From the NCBI RefSeq assembly GCF_001895265.1, contig NZ_CP016796.1:1612001-1676000 (forward strand): a DNA stretch of 64,000 bases, given 5' to 3'. This document shows positions 36,949 to 46,169 of this stretch, one piece after another. The notes beneath the pieces are model-generated. The model was not told the DNA's origin. It worked only from the letters and a program-made list of their open reading frames with translations, and did not search any database. The stretch is from Francisella uliginis. GTDB taxonomy: Bacteria; Pseudomonadota; Gammaproteobacteria; Francisellales; Francisellaceae. Made by a program: the position numbers and the translations under genes. Numbering within the stretch: the stretch's first letter is position 1; each line of letters opens with the position of its first letter.

Positions 36949-37698
36949 CTAATTACTAAAGTATATAAATAATCCTAAGACAACAAGCATTATTGCAAAT
37001 ATAGTCTGTAGAACCTTATCATTAAGCTTTTTCTTAATTTTATTTGCTATAAGCATACCTATAGCCCCACCAATTATAAACATACTAGCAATATACCAGT
37101 TTACGCTTGTCTGTCCATAATGTGATGCAAAGCCAGATATTGATACAACAAATATAACTAATAATGATGTATTAATAGCTCTTTTAATTGGCATAGCCGT
37201 GATAAAGACCAATGCTGGGACTATCAAAAAACCACCTCCAACACCAAAGAAGCCGGTCAAAGTACCTACGATACCACCACTTATTAATAAAGCAATGATA
37301 CATTTAGGCCCTATACTCTTACACACAGACTTATCAGAACTAGACATTACTTTAGCTTTTACTAAGCTCCAAATACCTATTATAATCATAAGTACTGAAA
37401 AGCTAAGCATTAATAAACTATCTGATAGGGCTTGTGAGATATAGCTTCCAACAGGAGCAAAGATTATGCCAGTAATAATCATCACAGCTGCTGCAATATA
37501 GTGAATATCCTGATTTCTATAGTTTACCGCAATACCAAATACTGCTGTAAAACCAACCACTAGTAAAGATATAGTGACTGCACTGTGAAAATCTAAACCA
37601 ACACCATATGTTAATAGAGGAACTGCTAATATAGAGCCTCCTCCTCCAGTAAGGCCTAGTGCAATACCACAAATAAAACCAAATATTATTAAAACCAT
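36949..37698 (-). CDS. TSUP/TauE-SafE family permease
   Basis: The 249-residue protein has about eight membrane helices and the duplicated family motif: GLTGGGGSILAVPLL (about 15-29) and GFFGVGGGFLIVPAL (about 148-162). The family moves sulfite, sulfoacetate, thiosulfate or similar anions. Placed 7 bases after the ETHE1-like gene, it is a good candidate for sulfite or thiosulfate export. Confidence 0.9.
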   Translation of the reverse strand: MVLIIFGFICGIALGLTGGGGSILAVPLLTYGVGLDFHSAVTISLLVVGFTAVFGIAVNYRNQDIHYIAAAVMIITGIIFAPVGSYISQALSDSLLMLSFSVLMIIIGIWSLVKAKVMSSSDKSVCKSIGPKCIIALLISGGIVGTLTGFFGVGGGFLIVPALVFITAMPIKRAINTSLLVIFVVSISGFASHYGQTSVNWYIASMFIIGGAIGMLIANKIKKKLNDKVLQTIFAIMLVVLGLFIYFSN

Positions 37699-37705
37699 AT
37701 TATTA

Positions 37706-38392
37706 CTACTCTTCTACACCACATTTTAAGTTAGCTGGCACCGCAATATCAATATAATTTGGCGCTGGTAATTTTAAATCATCCATTAATTTTGCATACT
37801 CTTCTGCTGAGCTAACCTGTAATCTTGGATTATTTTTCTTTTCTTCAGCAACACTACTACTAGTTAAACCATTATAATCATGACCTGGGTAGATAATAGT
37901 ATTACCCGGTAATGTCATTAGTTTGTTCATAATACTGTCATAAGCAGCATAAGAATCACCATTTTGGAAGTCTGTTCTTCCTGATCCTCTTATAAGCAAT
38001 GTATCACCTGTAAATAGTTTGTTTTCTGTCATAAAACAGTACGAATCATCAGTATGTCCTGGAGTGTAGATAGCTTTTATCTGATAATTACCAAACTCGA
38101 TAATATCTCCATCAAAAACTTTTTTAGTTGTATGCTCTGCTTTAGTTTCCCCACCAAGTACAATACCACAGCCAGTTTCTTGTCTTAAAAGTCCTGCAGC
38201 CGTTACATGATCAGCATGAACGTGAGTATCGATTGCATATAAAAGTTTAAGATTAAGCTCTTTTAAAAGTTTAATATATTGCTTAATGTTAAATCTTACA
38301 GGATCTATTATTACTGCTTCTCTAGTTTCTTCACACCCTAGAATATAAGTGTAAGTATAAGTATCTCTATCGATTAACTGTCTAAAAATCAT
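37706..38392 (-). CDS. ETHE1-like persulfide dioxygenase
   Basis: The 228-residue metallo-beta-lactamase-fold protein has D-T-H-V-H-A-D-H (about residues 55-62), TPGHTDDS and GDTLLIRGSGRTDFQNG. The last motif is the mark of ETHE1/persulfide dioxygenases, which oxidise glutathione persulfide to sulfite with Fe(II). It lies between the CoA-disulfide reductase fusion and the TSUP permease. Confidence 0.9.
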   Translation of the reverse strand: MIFRQLIDRDTYTYTYILGCEETREAVIIDPVRFNIKQYIKLLKELNLKLLYAIDTHVHADHVTAAGLLRQETGCGIVLGGETKAEHTTKKVFDGDIIEFGNYQIKAIYTPGHTDDSYCFMTENKLFTGDTLLIRGSGRTDFQNGDSYAAYDSIMNKLMTLPGNTIIYPGHDYNGLTSSSVAEEKKNNPRLQVSSAEEYAKLMDDLKLPAPNYIDIAVPANLKCGVEE

Positions 38393-38410
38393 ATTTTCTC
38401 CTTCTCCATA

Positions 38411-40114
38411 TTAGTTAAAATTTGCCTTATTAAAAGGCGTGTTTTCTTTAATCAGTTTTTCAATAGTATCATAATAATATGAAATCATTATATATCCCCC
38501 AGCGATATTATAAACATCAAAACCTTGCTGTTGGAGCATCAATGCAACATTGTAAGAACGTTGACCAGTTCGACAATGTACATATACAGGCTTTGATTTA
38601 TCTATCTCTGCTAATCTGTCCCTAATTTCAGCCATTGGAATATTTTTTGCACCATTTAGCATACCATTAGCTATCTCTGATGGATTTCTTACATCAATAA
38701 TCTGAGCATTTTCCTCAATCAAATCTTTTACTTTAGTAAATGGTACTTGTCTAAAATCTCCATTTAAAATATTACTAGCAACATAACCGGCATGATTTAC
38801 AGCATCTTTGCCAGTAGAGTATGGTGGCGCATAACAAAGCTCAAGATCCTGAAGATCTTCTACTGTCATGCCTGCTTTGATAGCTGTAGCAAGCACATCC
38901 ATTCTTTTATCAACGATACCTTGACCTATTGCTTGAGCACCTAATAATTTACCAGTATTTTTCTCAAACATAATTTTCATAAATATCGGTTTAACACCAG
39001 GCATAATACCTACTCTATCTACAGGCACTACATAAGTATAATCATAGTCAATATCTAGATTATGAAACTTAATCCAAGCCTCATTTAAACCCGTACTTGC
39101 ACCAGTATAGTTGAAAACCTGTATTATTGATGAAGCAATATAACCATTATTTACAACCTTTTTACCATTTATATGATCAGCTATTAAACGACCTTGTTTA
39201 TTCGCTGGCCCTGCTAATGGCAAATTAAAATCTTGATTAGTCAAAGCATTTTTAACTAAAATAGCATCACCCGCAGCATAGATATCTTTATCTGATGTTT
39301 GATAGTTTTCATTAACTTGAATATGACCGCTTTTAGCTAGATCTATTCCAACATCTTTCAAAAATTTAGTATCCGGAGCTACACCTATAGATAAAACTAC
39401 CAAGTCAGATTTAATCTCTTTACCTGATTCAAGTAAGACTTTATCAGACTCAAAACCAACAACTTTTTCTGATAGCATCAGTTTAATATCATGGTCAAGT
39501 AATTCTTTTTCTAAGAATTTAGCCATCTCATAGTCAAAAGGACGCATAATTTGGTTAGCCATCTCAACTATAGTTACATTAAAACCTCTTTCTCTAAGAT
39601 TCTCAGCGACCTCTATTCCAATAAATCCAGCTCCAATAACAGTTACATCCTTGACTGTTTCATTAGTATTAAAAACTGCTTGATGTATCTTTTTAACATC
39701 TACCACGTTTCTTAGAATAAAATGATCTATCGAGTCAAGTCCCTCAAATGGAGGTACTATTGGTTTAGCCCCGACAGCTACAATTAACTTATCATAGCTT
39801 TCTGTATATTTTTCATTAGTTTGAAGATTTAAAACTGTAACAAGCTTATTTGACTTATCAATATCTATAACTTCAGAATTTGTACGAGCATCGATATTAT
39901 ATTGCTTATCAAATTTTTCTGGTGTCATTAAAACTAGCTTCTCAGCTGGCTCAATATGCCCACCAAGGTGATATGGTAAACCACAGTTTGAGAATGATAC
40001 ATTAGGGCCTTTTTCAAACATAATAACCTCTGCTGACTCATCTAATCTTCTTAATCTAGCAGCTGCTGATGCCCCTGCAGCAACTCCACCAATTATTAGA
40101 TATCTCTTAGCCAT
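38411..40114 (-). CDS. CoA-disulfide reductase with C-terminal rhodanese domain
   Basis: A 567-residue flavoprotein begins with the FAD motif IIGGVAAGASAAAR and the redox cysteine C44 in FSNCGLPY. A second nucleotide-binding site (VIGAGFIGIE) and a dimerisation domain follow, then a rhodanese domain from about residue 465 with C514 in the loop CRTGQR. Enzymes of this fusion (CoADR-RHD) reduce CoA disulfides, persulfides or polysulfide. It follows the rhodanese-DUF2892 gene by 23 bases. Confidence 0.92.
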   Translation of the reverse strand: MAKRYLIIGGVAAGASAAARLRRLDESAEVIMFEKGPNVSFSNCGLPYHLGGHIEPAEKLVLMTPEKFDKQYNIDARTNSEVIDIDKSNKLVTVLNLQTNEKYTESYDKLIVAVGAKPIVPPFEGLDSIDHFILRNVVDVKKIHQAVFNTNETVKDVTVIGAGFIGIEVAENLRERGFNVTIVEMANQIMRPFDYEMAKFLEKELLDHDIKLMLSEKVVGFESDKVLLESGKEIKSDLVVLSIGVAPDTKFLKDVGIDLAKSGHIQVNENYQTSDKDIYAAGDAILVKNALTNQDFNLPLAGPANKQGRLIADHINGKKVVNNGYIASSIIQVFNYTGASTGLNEAWIKFHNLDIDYDYTYVVPVDRVGIMPGVKPIFMKIMFEKNTGKLLGAQAIGQGIVDKRMDVLATAIKAGMTVEDLQDLELCYAPPYSTGKDAVNHAGYVASNILNGDFRQVPFTKVKDLIEENAQIIDVRNPSEIANGMLNGAKNIPMAEIRDRLAEIDKSKPVYVHCRTGQRSYNVALMLQQQGFDVYNIAGGYIMISYYYDTIEKLIKENTPFNKANFN

Positions 40115-40137
40115 AATAAGCTCCTTTGTACTTATAA

Positions 40138-40656
40138 TTATTTTCTTTTGTTATATGGTAAAAACTCTAGCATCATTGCTAGTCCACAAGTTCCTGATAA
40201 TCCTGCAAATAAAAGCCCTGCGCCAAAGAAGCCACTTAAAATTGCAAAATATTGTGATACTGTGAACGAAAGCACAACACCTAAAAGTACCATAAAACCT
40301 ACTATAATCTGTACTTGACGCATAATTGGTAACGGTTCTTTAACATTTTTTTGGGTTGGTTGTTTATGCTGTTTCCATGCATTGATACCACCTTCTAATA
40401 AATAAACTGCCTTTGCATTTAAATCTTTAACTTTCGTAGCAGCCTGATTAGTTCTGTTCCCAGATTGACAATGAAGCACGACAATCTCATCTGGTTGAAT
40501 ATCTGCATCATAAATTTCATCAACTGTGATGTTCTCAGCACAGTCTATACACTCTCTGTTATGCTCACCTGCTGTTCTAATATCAATTAATTTAACCTTA
40601 TCTTTCTTCTTCAAATCAAGAAATTCTTTAACTGATATATTTTTTACTTGATGCAT
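40138..40656 (-). CDS. Rhodanese domain protein with DUF2892 membrane tail
   Basis: The 172-residue protein has a rhodanese domain with C63 in the loop CQSGNR, then two membrane helices (about residues 112-134 and 137-160) of the DUF2892 type. It may handle sulfane sulfur at the inner membrane. An extra C36/C39 pair (ECIDC) lies within the rhodanese part. It is the second gene of the sulfur operon. Confidence 0.9.
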   Translation of the reverse strand: MHQVKNISVKEFLDLKKKDKVKLIDIRTAGEHNRECIDCAENITVDEIYDADIQPDEIVVLHCQSGNRTNQAATKVKDLNAKAVYLLEGGINAWKQHKQPTQKNVKEPLPIMRQVQIIVGFMVLLGVVLSFTVSQYFAILSGFFGAGLLFAGLSGTCGLAMMLEFLPYNKRK

Positions 40657-40713
40657 TTTACTTCTCCTTTAGATTTATCTAATTTAGTTTTTTCTAATAT
40701 TTTCCGTAAATTT

Positions 40714-41007
40714 TTAACCACAGTATATACTATATAAAGCTTCTAATATTTTCTTAACAGCTGGGTCTTTGATGCTATAGTAAACATTCTGTGACTCCTT
40801 TCTAAATTTAACCAATCCTTTACTTCTTAACACAGATAAATGCTGAGAAAATGCTGATTGACTAAGATCAGAGTATTCAGCTAGTTCTCCAACTGTCATT
40901 TCTTTTCTTAAAAGTAGACATAGTATTAATAGTCTAGATTCATGCGAAATAGCCTTTAATAATGATGATGCTTTACTAGCATTATCTTTCATTTGCATTA
41001 AATCCAT
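40714..41007 (-). CDS. ArsR-family persulfide sensor (BigR/SqrR-like)
   Basis: The 97-residue winged-helix protein has an ArsR DNA-reading region (DLSQSAFSQHLSVLRSKGLV). Its only cysteines are C30 (ILCLLL) and C96 (IYCG), 66 residues apart, the same spacing as C42/C108 of BigR and C41/C107 of SqrR. In those proteins the pair forms a polysulfide bridge and releases DNA. As first gene of the operon it probably represses it. An alternative ATG lies at codon 4. Confidence 0.88.
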   Translation of the reverse strand: MDLMQMKDNASKASSLLKAISHESRLLILCLLLRKEMTVGELAEYSDLSQSAFSQHLSVLRSKGLVKFRKESQNVYYSIKDPAVKKILEALYSIYCG

Positions 41008-41040
41008 ATTTTATATGCCTTGATCAACTTCAATACACAT

Positions 41041-41128
41041 ATATTAGCAAAATCTAATTTAGAATTCAATGATATATGTAAGAATTTTCAATCTTCTATT
41101 TAGATACTTCATACCTAATTTGCTAATA
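41041..41128. promoter_or_regulatory. Palindromic operator candidates upstream of the ArsR gene
   Basis: A perfect odd palindrome TCTAATTTAGA (41053-41063) lies 46 bases upstream of the regulator's start, inside a wider inverted repeat ATATTAGCAAA (41041-41051) with TTTGCTAATAT (41118-41128). The region is shared with the divergent mgtC-like gene. These are the natural binding sites to test for the ArsR protein. Confidence 0.45.
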
Positions 41129-41154
41129 TGACATAAAATTGAAATATCAGCATA

Positions 41155-41163
41155 TGCTATAAT
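41155..41163 (+). promoter_or_regulatory. Extended -10 element of the mgtC-like gene
   Basis: TGC and TATAAT (41158-41163) form an extended -10 box 51 bases before the GTG start. The same nine bases precede proS, tatD and tusE. Confidence 0.5.
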
Positions 41164-41214
41164 TAGACTTATAGATATAAACCCATTCAAAATAATATTA
41201 TGGAGGTCTACCGA

Positions 41215-41664
41215 GTGTTTGAAATAATGCAAATTACTGTTGCAGCCTTCTGTGGTATTGCAGTAGGAGTTGAAAGGCAACATTATGGATCATCCGCAGG
41301 TATAAGAACTTATGCATTAGTTTGTGTTGGATCTTGCTTATTTGGAATTATTTCAACTCATGCAATGGGAGGAGCATACTATGAAAGTATAGCTGATCCT
41401 ACAAGAATAGCTGCTCAAATTGTGACTGGAGTTGGATTTATTGGTGGTGGTATTATCTTCAAAGATAGTAATCGTGTTAGAGGAATAACAACAGCTTCAA
41501 CAGTATGGATTATGGCTTCAATTGGTTTAGCTATTGCTTTTGAGATGTTTTTACTACCTATAGCAGCAACTATACTTTGTATTATTATTTTAACTTCAAA
41601 CAGATGGCCTTTTTTCAAAAAAATAGGCAAGAAACATAAACATTATTCAGAAGATGAGGAATAG
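41215..41664 (+). CDS. MgtC/SapB family membrane protein
   Basis: I chose the GTG at 41215 (149 residues), because a strong GGAGG lies 8 bases upstream; the ATG at 41200 places that site inside the gene. Family motifs are GIAVGVERQ, GIRTYALVCVGSCLFG and GVGFIGGGIIF, across four or five helices. Short MgtC-like proteins of this size lack the C-terminal ACT-like domain. MgtC proteins affect survival in macrophages and low magnesium in other bacteria. Confidence 0.87.
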   Translation: MFEIMQITVAAFCGIAVGVERQHYGSSAGIRTYALVCVGSCLFGIISTHAMGGAYYESIADPTRIAAQIVTGVGFIGGGIIFKDSNRVRGITTASTVWIMASIGLAIAFEMFLLPIAATILCIIILTSNRWPFFKKIGKKHKHYSEDEE

Positions 41665-41708
41665 ATCTCAAACTACACAATCAAACTTAGAGAAAATTTA
41701 AAGAAAAG

Positions 41709-42218
41709 CTAAAAAACTTCGCCAAATTCTTTTGCATAATAAACTGTTTGACCCTTTAAAAACTCTAGCTTATTAGTTAGATCTAAAACCATAAAGACAT
41801 CATTTGGCACATCATACTGACATTTTATTGCATACTCGCTTGTTGGCTTAAAACCAAAGCGAGGATAATAACTAGGATGACCTAAAACAAATATTGCATC
41901 AATATTATTTTTTTTAGCTTCTCTTATAACTGCTTCAACAAGTTTTGTGCCTATTCCTTGATTTTGATACTCTGGCGCCACACTCATTGGAGCTAAACCA
42001 AATATACTTATATTGCTGGCTTTTACTTGCATTTTAGAGAGAACTATCTGACCTACAATTGTATTATCTATCTCAGCAACTAAAGATATTAAACTTTGAT
42101 GATCAGTATGCAATAGTCTAACTAATTTCTCTTCATCATCAGTTTCAAAAGATGAAGCAATAAGCTGATAAACCGACTCCTGATCTTTTAACTGTTCATA
42201 ACGAATATTTATATTCAT
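41709..42218 (-). CDS. GNAT family N-acetyltransferase
   Basis: The 169-residue protein has the acetyl-CoA motif YQNQGIGTKLVEAVI (about residues 81-95) and a following GHPSYYPRFGF, typical of the YhbS-type GNATs. The substrate is unknown. It is 3 bases after the gene at 42222. Confidence 0.85.
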   Translation of the reverse strand: MNINIRYEQLKDQESVYQLIASSFETDDEEKLVRLLHTDHQSLISLVAEIDNTIVGQIVLSKMQVKASNISIFGLAPMSVAPEYQNQGIGTKLVEAVIREAKKNNIDAIFVLGHPSYYPRFGFKPTSEYAIKCQYDVPNDVFMVLDLTNKLEFLKGQTVYYAKEFGEVF

Positions 42219-42221
42219 AAA

Positions 42222-42941
42222 CTAATCCTTTATAACGAGATCTCTTGTTGAACGTATTTCAATATTTAAGAATTTATCTGTTTTTTTGATTCTGCCAAAG
42301 ACGGCAAACTTAGCTCTTTTACTTTTATCAAAATCTAGATACTTAACTTGATTTGGTGCTATAAATATTGAAAATCTTGAATCTTGATCTACTTTAAAAA
42401 GAAGCTTTTTACTATCACCAATACCTGAAACAGTAATTCCCGCAACCCCATATACAATACAGTATTTATTATTGATATTCTGTATATCTATATCAGCTAG
42501 TTCTAAGCCATTTATAGTATAGATATCTTGTTTTGAATATTCTCTAGTGCGATTTTCAGCTAACTGTTGCTTTTTAAAAGGCATCAGATTTAATTCATCT
42601 TCTTTTTTAAGCACGCCATCATTTTCAACTTTTGTCAGAAGATTTATATATCTCTCAAGATTTTTATTAACTAAGAAGTTAAGCTTACTCATATCTTTTT
42701 TTGAGTCACTTAGAACAAGCTCTTTTATCTTATCATTTACTATTGGTTTACTAGATCTAGGACATAACTCATCATGATTATCCTCACCTTTAATAAACGC
42801 AAAATATGAATCTTGATTGGCTTTACGAATCAATTTTAATTTAGCCTTACCACAATCTGGACAGAAAATATTGCCAAAGTGTAATTTACTATTATATTCG
42901 CTAGCTTTTATAAAACCTTTTTTATATCTGGCTATTTTCAC
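42222..42941 (-). CDS. Unknown protein with a CxxC zinc-ribbon-like motif
   Basis: The 239-residue protein has CPDCGKAKLKLI (about residues 27-38) and a second CPRS near residue 60, which may form a metal site. A charged helical middle and a beta-rich C-terminal domain follow (about 145-235, GLELADIDIQ to RSTRDLVIKD). I do not recognise it. The start is GTG, with AAAGGA 9 bases upstream. It precedes a GNAT gene by 3 bases. Confidence 0.7.
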   Translation of the reverse strand: MKIARYKKGFIKASEYNSKLHFGNIFCPDCGKAKLKLIRKANQDSYFAFIKGEDNHDELCPRSSKPIVNDKIKELVLSDSKKDMSKLNFLVNKNLERYINLLTKVENDGVLKKEDELNLMPFKKQQLAENRTREYSKQDIYTINGLELADIDIQNINNKYCIVYGVAGITVSGIGDSKKLLFKVDQDSRFSIFIAPNQVKYLDFDKSKRAKFAVFGRIKKTDKFLNIEIRSTRDLVIKD

Positions 42942-42958
42942 TATTATTTCCTTTATTT

Positions 42959-42982
42959 AAAAAGGCTGAACTATGTTCAACC
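42959..42982 (-). terminator. Intrinsic terminator after trmB
   Basis: Read on the minus strand, GGTTGAAC pairs with GTTCAGCC (8 bp, one G-U pair) across a 3-base loop, followed by five T residues. It lies 22 bases downstream of the trmB stop. Confidence 0.8.
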
Positions 42983-43003
42983 ACTACAGTTTTAAATTTT
43001 AAC

Positions 43004-43693
43004 CTAAACTTTTTCAAAAAGTATGTCTGATATTTGATGCTCTAAGTTTTGACCTCTTTTTTCAAATTTTGTTAAAGGTCGCCACTCTGGTCTTGGTGCA
43101 AATCCAGTATACATATTCTGATACTTATCATCATTCTCAAGCAGCTCTAAAACATCTTCAGCATAAGGCAACCAATCACTAGCATAATGAAATACTCCGC
43201 CAGCTTTAAGCTTTTTAGCAAAAAGATCTATATTTGATTGATTAACTAATCTACGCTTATTATGTTTTTTCTTATGCCATGGATCAGGAAAATATACTTG
43301 CACTCCAGATAGAGACTCATCAGCAATCATATTTTCTAAAATCTCAACTGCATCATGACTCATTACCATAAGGTTTGATATATTTTGATGCTCTATTTCA
43401 TATAAAATATTTCCAACACCGGCTTTATGTACTTCTATGCCTAGATAGTTCTTATCTGGATTCTCTAAGGCCATTTGGATTAATGACCCACCCATACCAA
43501 AACCAATCTCTAAAACTACAGGGTTATTATTTGAGAATATCTCTGAAAAATCTATTTGTTTATTTTGATCATAATCGATCATGTATTTTTCAGCATAGTT
43601 TTCAAGAGCTTGTTGTTGTTTCTTTGTTACTCTACCTGCTCTTTGTACATAACTTTTTACTTGGCGTAAATTTTCTTTAGATTTGTCGTACAT
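43004..43693 (-). CDS. trmB: tRNA (guanine-N7-)-methyltransferase
   Basis: The 229-residue methyltransferase has the SAM motif [11 protein letters not shown] (about residues 55-65) and the TrmB hallmark [17 protein letters not shown] (about 133-149). It makes m7G46 in tRNAs. A hairpin terminator follows it. Confidence 0.95.
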   Translation of the reverse strand: MYDKSKENLRQVKSYVQRAGRVTKKQQQALENYAEKYMIDYDQNKQIDFSEIFSNNNPVVLEIGFGMGGSLIQMALENPDKNYLGIEVHKAGVGNILYEIEHQNISNLMVMSHDAVEILENMIADESLSGVQVYFPDPWHKKKHNKRRLVNQSNIDLFAKKLKAGGVFHYASDWLPYAEDVLELLENDDKYQNMYTGFAPRPEWRPLTKFEKRGQNLEHQISDILFEKV

Positions 43694-43759
43694 TTTTCTA
43701 GATTTACAATTTTATTAATACTATTCTATATCAACTAAAATAAAAATAAGAGTATATCC

Positions 43760-44398
43760 ATGTTAATATTTTTAACAATTCTTACTTTACAGGTTAGTTG
43801 TCTTGTACTTCCAGGACCTGATTTTTTTGTAACTATTAGTAACTCAATTAAATTTGGCCAAAAGCAAGGCATTTATACTGCTGCTGGAGTAGCATCTGGA
43901 ATACTTCTAAATACATTTATAGTTTATTGGTTTGGATCATTTTTACTTTACAAAGAGCCGATATTATTTAAATGCTTAATCTTAGTTGGTGCTATATATT
44001 TAGCCTATCTAGCTTTTAATTTATATAAAAGCATATTTACAAAACAGCAAGATTTAAATCCAAATGCTAATGAACATATTAAAAATCTAAATACCTTTGA
44101 TACACCTCCAAGTTTTAAACTTTTTCTAAATGGTGCCTTTACTAATTTAGCTAATGCAAAAGTGTTAGTTTTTTTTAGTTCAATGTTAAGTCTAGTTGAT
44201 GAGCTTTCTAGTCTTGACAAAATTGGTATTTGGATATGTATAGCTCTTTCAACATTTATTTGGTTCTGTATAGTGGCTACTTTCTTTGGTAACAATAAAC
44301 TTAGACAAATTTTCTTTAGAAATATTAAAAAGCTTGAGTTTATTTCAGCAGTATTTATAACAGTTTTTGTGATAATTATTCTACTAGAGCTTTTCTAG
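43760..44398 (+). CDS. LysE/RhtB family exporter
   Basis: The 212-residue protein has about six membrane helices and the family signature PGPDFF (about residues 17-22). Members export amino acids such as threonine, homoserine or lysine; the substrate here cannot be told. It converges with nadK and overlaps it by 4 bases. Confidence 0.87.
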   Translation: MLIFLTILTLQVSCLVLPGPDFFVTISNSIKFGQKQGIYTAAGVASGILLNTFIVYWFGSFLLYKEPILFKCLILVGAIYLAYLAFNLYKSIFTKQQDLNPNANEHIKNLNTFDTPPSFKLFLNGAFTNLANAKVLVFFSSMLSLVDELSSLDKIGIWICIALSTFIWFCIVATFFGNNKLRQIFFRNIKKLEFISAVFITVFVIIILLELF

Positions 44399-45282
44399 AA
44401 TAAAACCTTACCCCAACCTAATTTGTGTCTTAAGGTATCATAATAGTTATAGTCTTTTGTATGTAAAACTGTAACTTTCTTTTCAGCTTTTTTAATAGTT
44501 ACTTTTTGATAAGAACTTAAAATAGTATCATGTCTGCCATCTATACTTAAGACAGGCTCAGGGTTATTATATTCTGTTATATAAATATCTATAACACTTT
44601 CATCTGATATTACCAAAGGTCTACTATTTAACGAATGTGAACATATTGGTACAAGAACTATACTATTTTGATTAGGATTAAGAATTGGACCTCCTGCAGC
44701 CATAGCATGTGCTGTAGAACCTGTAGGAGTTGCTACAATAAGTCCATCGCCACGTTGATCAAAAGCATATCTACCATCGATATAAACCTTTAAACCAAAC
44801 ATTAGTCCCCTACTTGAGGTTATCGCTATTTCATTAAGTGCTATAGATGCTTCTAAAGGAGTACGTAAATTATCATCAACCTGACACTTCAACATACTTA
44901 CACTAGAAACAGAAACCTCTCCTTGTAAAATATGCAAAAGATCATCTTTTAAAGTTCTATCATCAGGAGCAATAGTTGTTAAAAAACCTAATTTGCCCTT
45001 ATTGATCCCTACAACAGGTATATTACTATATAAAGCTAAAACTCTAGATGCTTTTAAAAAGTTACCATCGCCACCAACTACTATCGCAACATCACAATCA
45101 AGAGCTATCTTCTTTAAATTAGCTATTTGAATGTTTTTTAAACGAACATCTTCAGCAGTCTCTGTCTCAACTATTACTTGTAAGCCTTTTTCCGCAAGGA
45201 AATTACATAGCATTTCAACAGTTTGACTAACATCCTCTTTATAATGCTTACCAATAATAGCTACTTTTTGATATGCAAACAT
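44395..45282 (-). CDS. nadK: NAD kinase
   Basis: The 295-residue protein has the phosphate-binding motif [11 protein letters not shown] (about residues 69-79) and [24 protein letters not shown] (about 178-201), both diagnostic. It makes NADP from NAD. It follows the ABC permease gene by about 100 bases. Confidence 0.96.
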   Translation of the reverse strand: MFAYQKVAIIGKHYKEDVSQTVEMLCNFLAEKGLQVIVETETAEDVRLKNIQIANLKKIALDCDVAIVVGGDGNFLKASRVLALYSNIPVVGINKGKLGFLTTIAPDDRTLKDDLLHILQGEVSVSSVSMLKCQVDDNLRTPLEASIALNEIAITSSRGLMFGLKVYIDGRYAFDQRGDGLIVATPTGSTAHAMAAGGPILNPNQNSIVLVPICSHSLNSRPLVISDESVIDIYITEYNNPEPVLSIDGRHDTILSSYQKVTIKKAEKKVTVLHTKDYNYYDTLRHKLGWGKVLF

Positions 45283-45381
45283 TCTCTTTGCTCAAAAAAA
45301 TTTTATTAAAACTAGTATAACAAAACAAAAAATAAATTAACCAATAAATGTTAATATCTGATTTTTTTGATAAAAAATATT

Positions 45382-46161
45382 CTAAGATTTTAAACGAATA
45401 CCTTTTTCTAATAGATACCAGCAAAGATAATATAATAAGAATGTAAAGATAATAATTGCCGCAAATGCAAAATATGGATTCACAGTCGAAACACCAATAA
45501 AACCATATCTAACAAAATCAACTATATAAAATAATGGATTACATGACGATATAAAATGCCAGAAACCAGTAAGACTATTTATATTATAGAAAACTCCTCC
45601 TAAGTAGATAAGTGGAGTTAATATAAATGTTGGAAATATCGTAGTATCATCAAATTTTTGTGAAAATATTGCATTTATCAAACCGCCGAGTGAAAATAAT
45701 GCCCCACAAAATATAAATCCTGCTAACACTAAAAATATGCTATGAATAGTACTAAATCCACCTAGGGCAAAAGCTGCAATACTTACTAATATACCTACAA
45801 TAAACCCTCTAAAAATTCCTCCTGAAATATAGCCTAAAACTATTACATGGTTGCTTACAGGAGAAACTAGCAGTTCTTCAATAGCTTTACTAAAACGTAT
45901 CCCAAAGAAAGAGCTTACAACATTGCCATAAGAGTTTTGGATCACAGCCATAATAATCAGCCCTGGCGTAATATACTGCATATATGTAATACCATCACCC
46001 ATAGTACCTATACGTGACCCAACTACTTTACCAAATATCAAGAAGTATAAAATTATAGTTATTACTGATGGTAATAATGTTTGTGGCCAAATTCTAAATA
46101 CTCTTTTACACTCACGATTAAAGATCGTTACATACGTTATCCAATAATATTTTAAATTCAT
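45382..46161 (-). CDS. ABC-2 type transport permease (YadH-like)
   Basis: The 259-residue protein has six membrane helices of the ABC-2 family, including an early TLLPSVITIILYFLIFG and a late SCNPLFYIVDFVRYGFIG. It pairs with the ATPase gene 8 bases upstream. The substrate is unknown; YadGH-type pumps are exporters of unclear cargo. Confidence 0.9.
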   Translation of the reverse strand: MNLKYYWITYVTIFNRECKRVFRIWPQTLLPSVITIILYFLIFGKVVGSRIGTMGDGITYMQYITPGLIIMAVIQNSYGNVVSSFFGIRFSKAIEELLVSPVSNHVIVLGYISGGIFRGFIVGILVSIAAFALGGFSTIHSIFLVLAGFIFCGALFSLGGLINAIFSQKFDDTTIFPTFILTPLIYLGGVFYNINSLTGFWHFISSCNPLFYIVDFVRYGFIGVSTVNPYFAFAAIIIFTFLLYYLCWYLLEKGIRLKS

Positions 46162-46169
46162 AAATTTAC

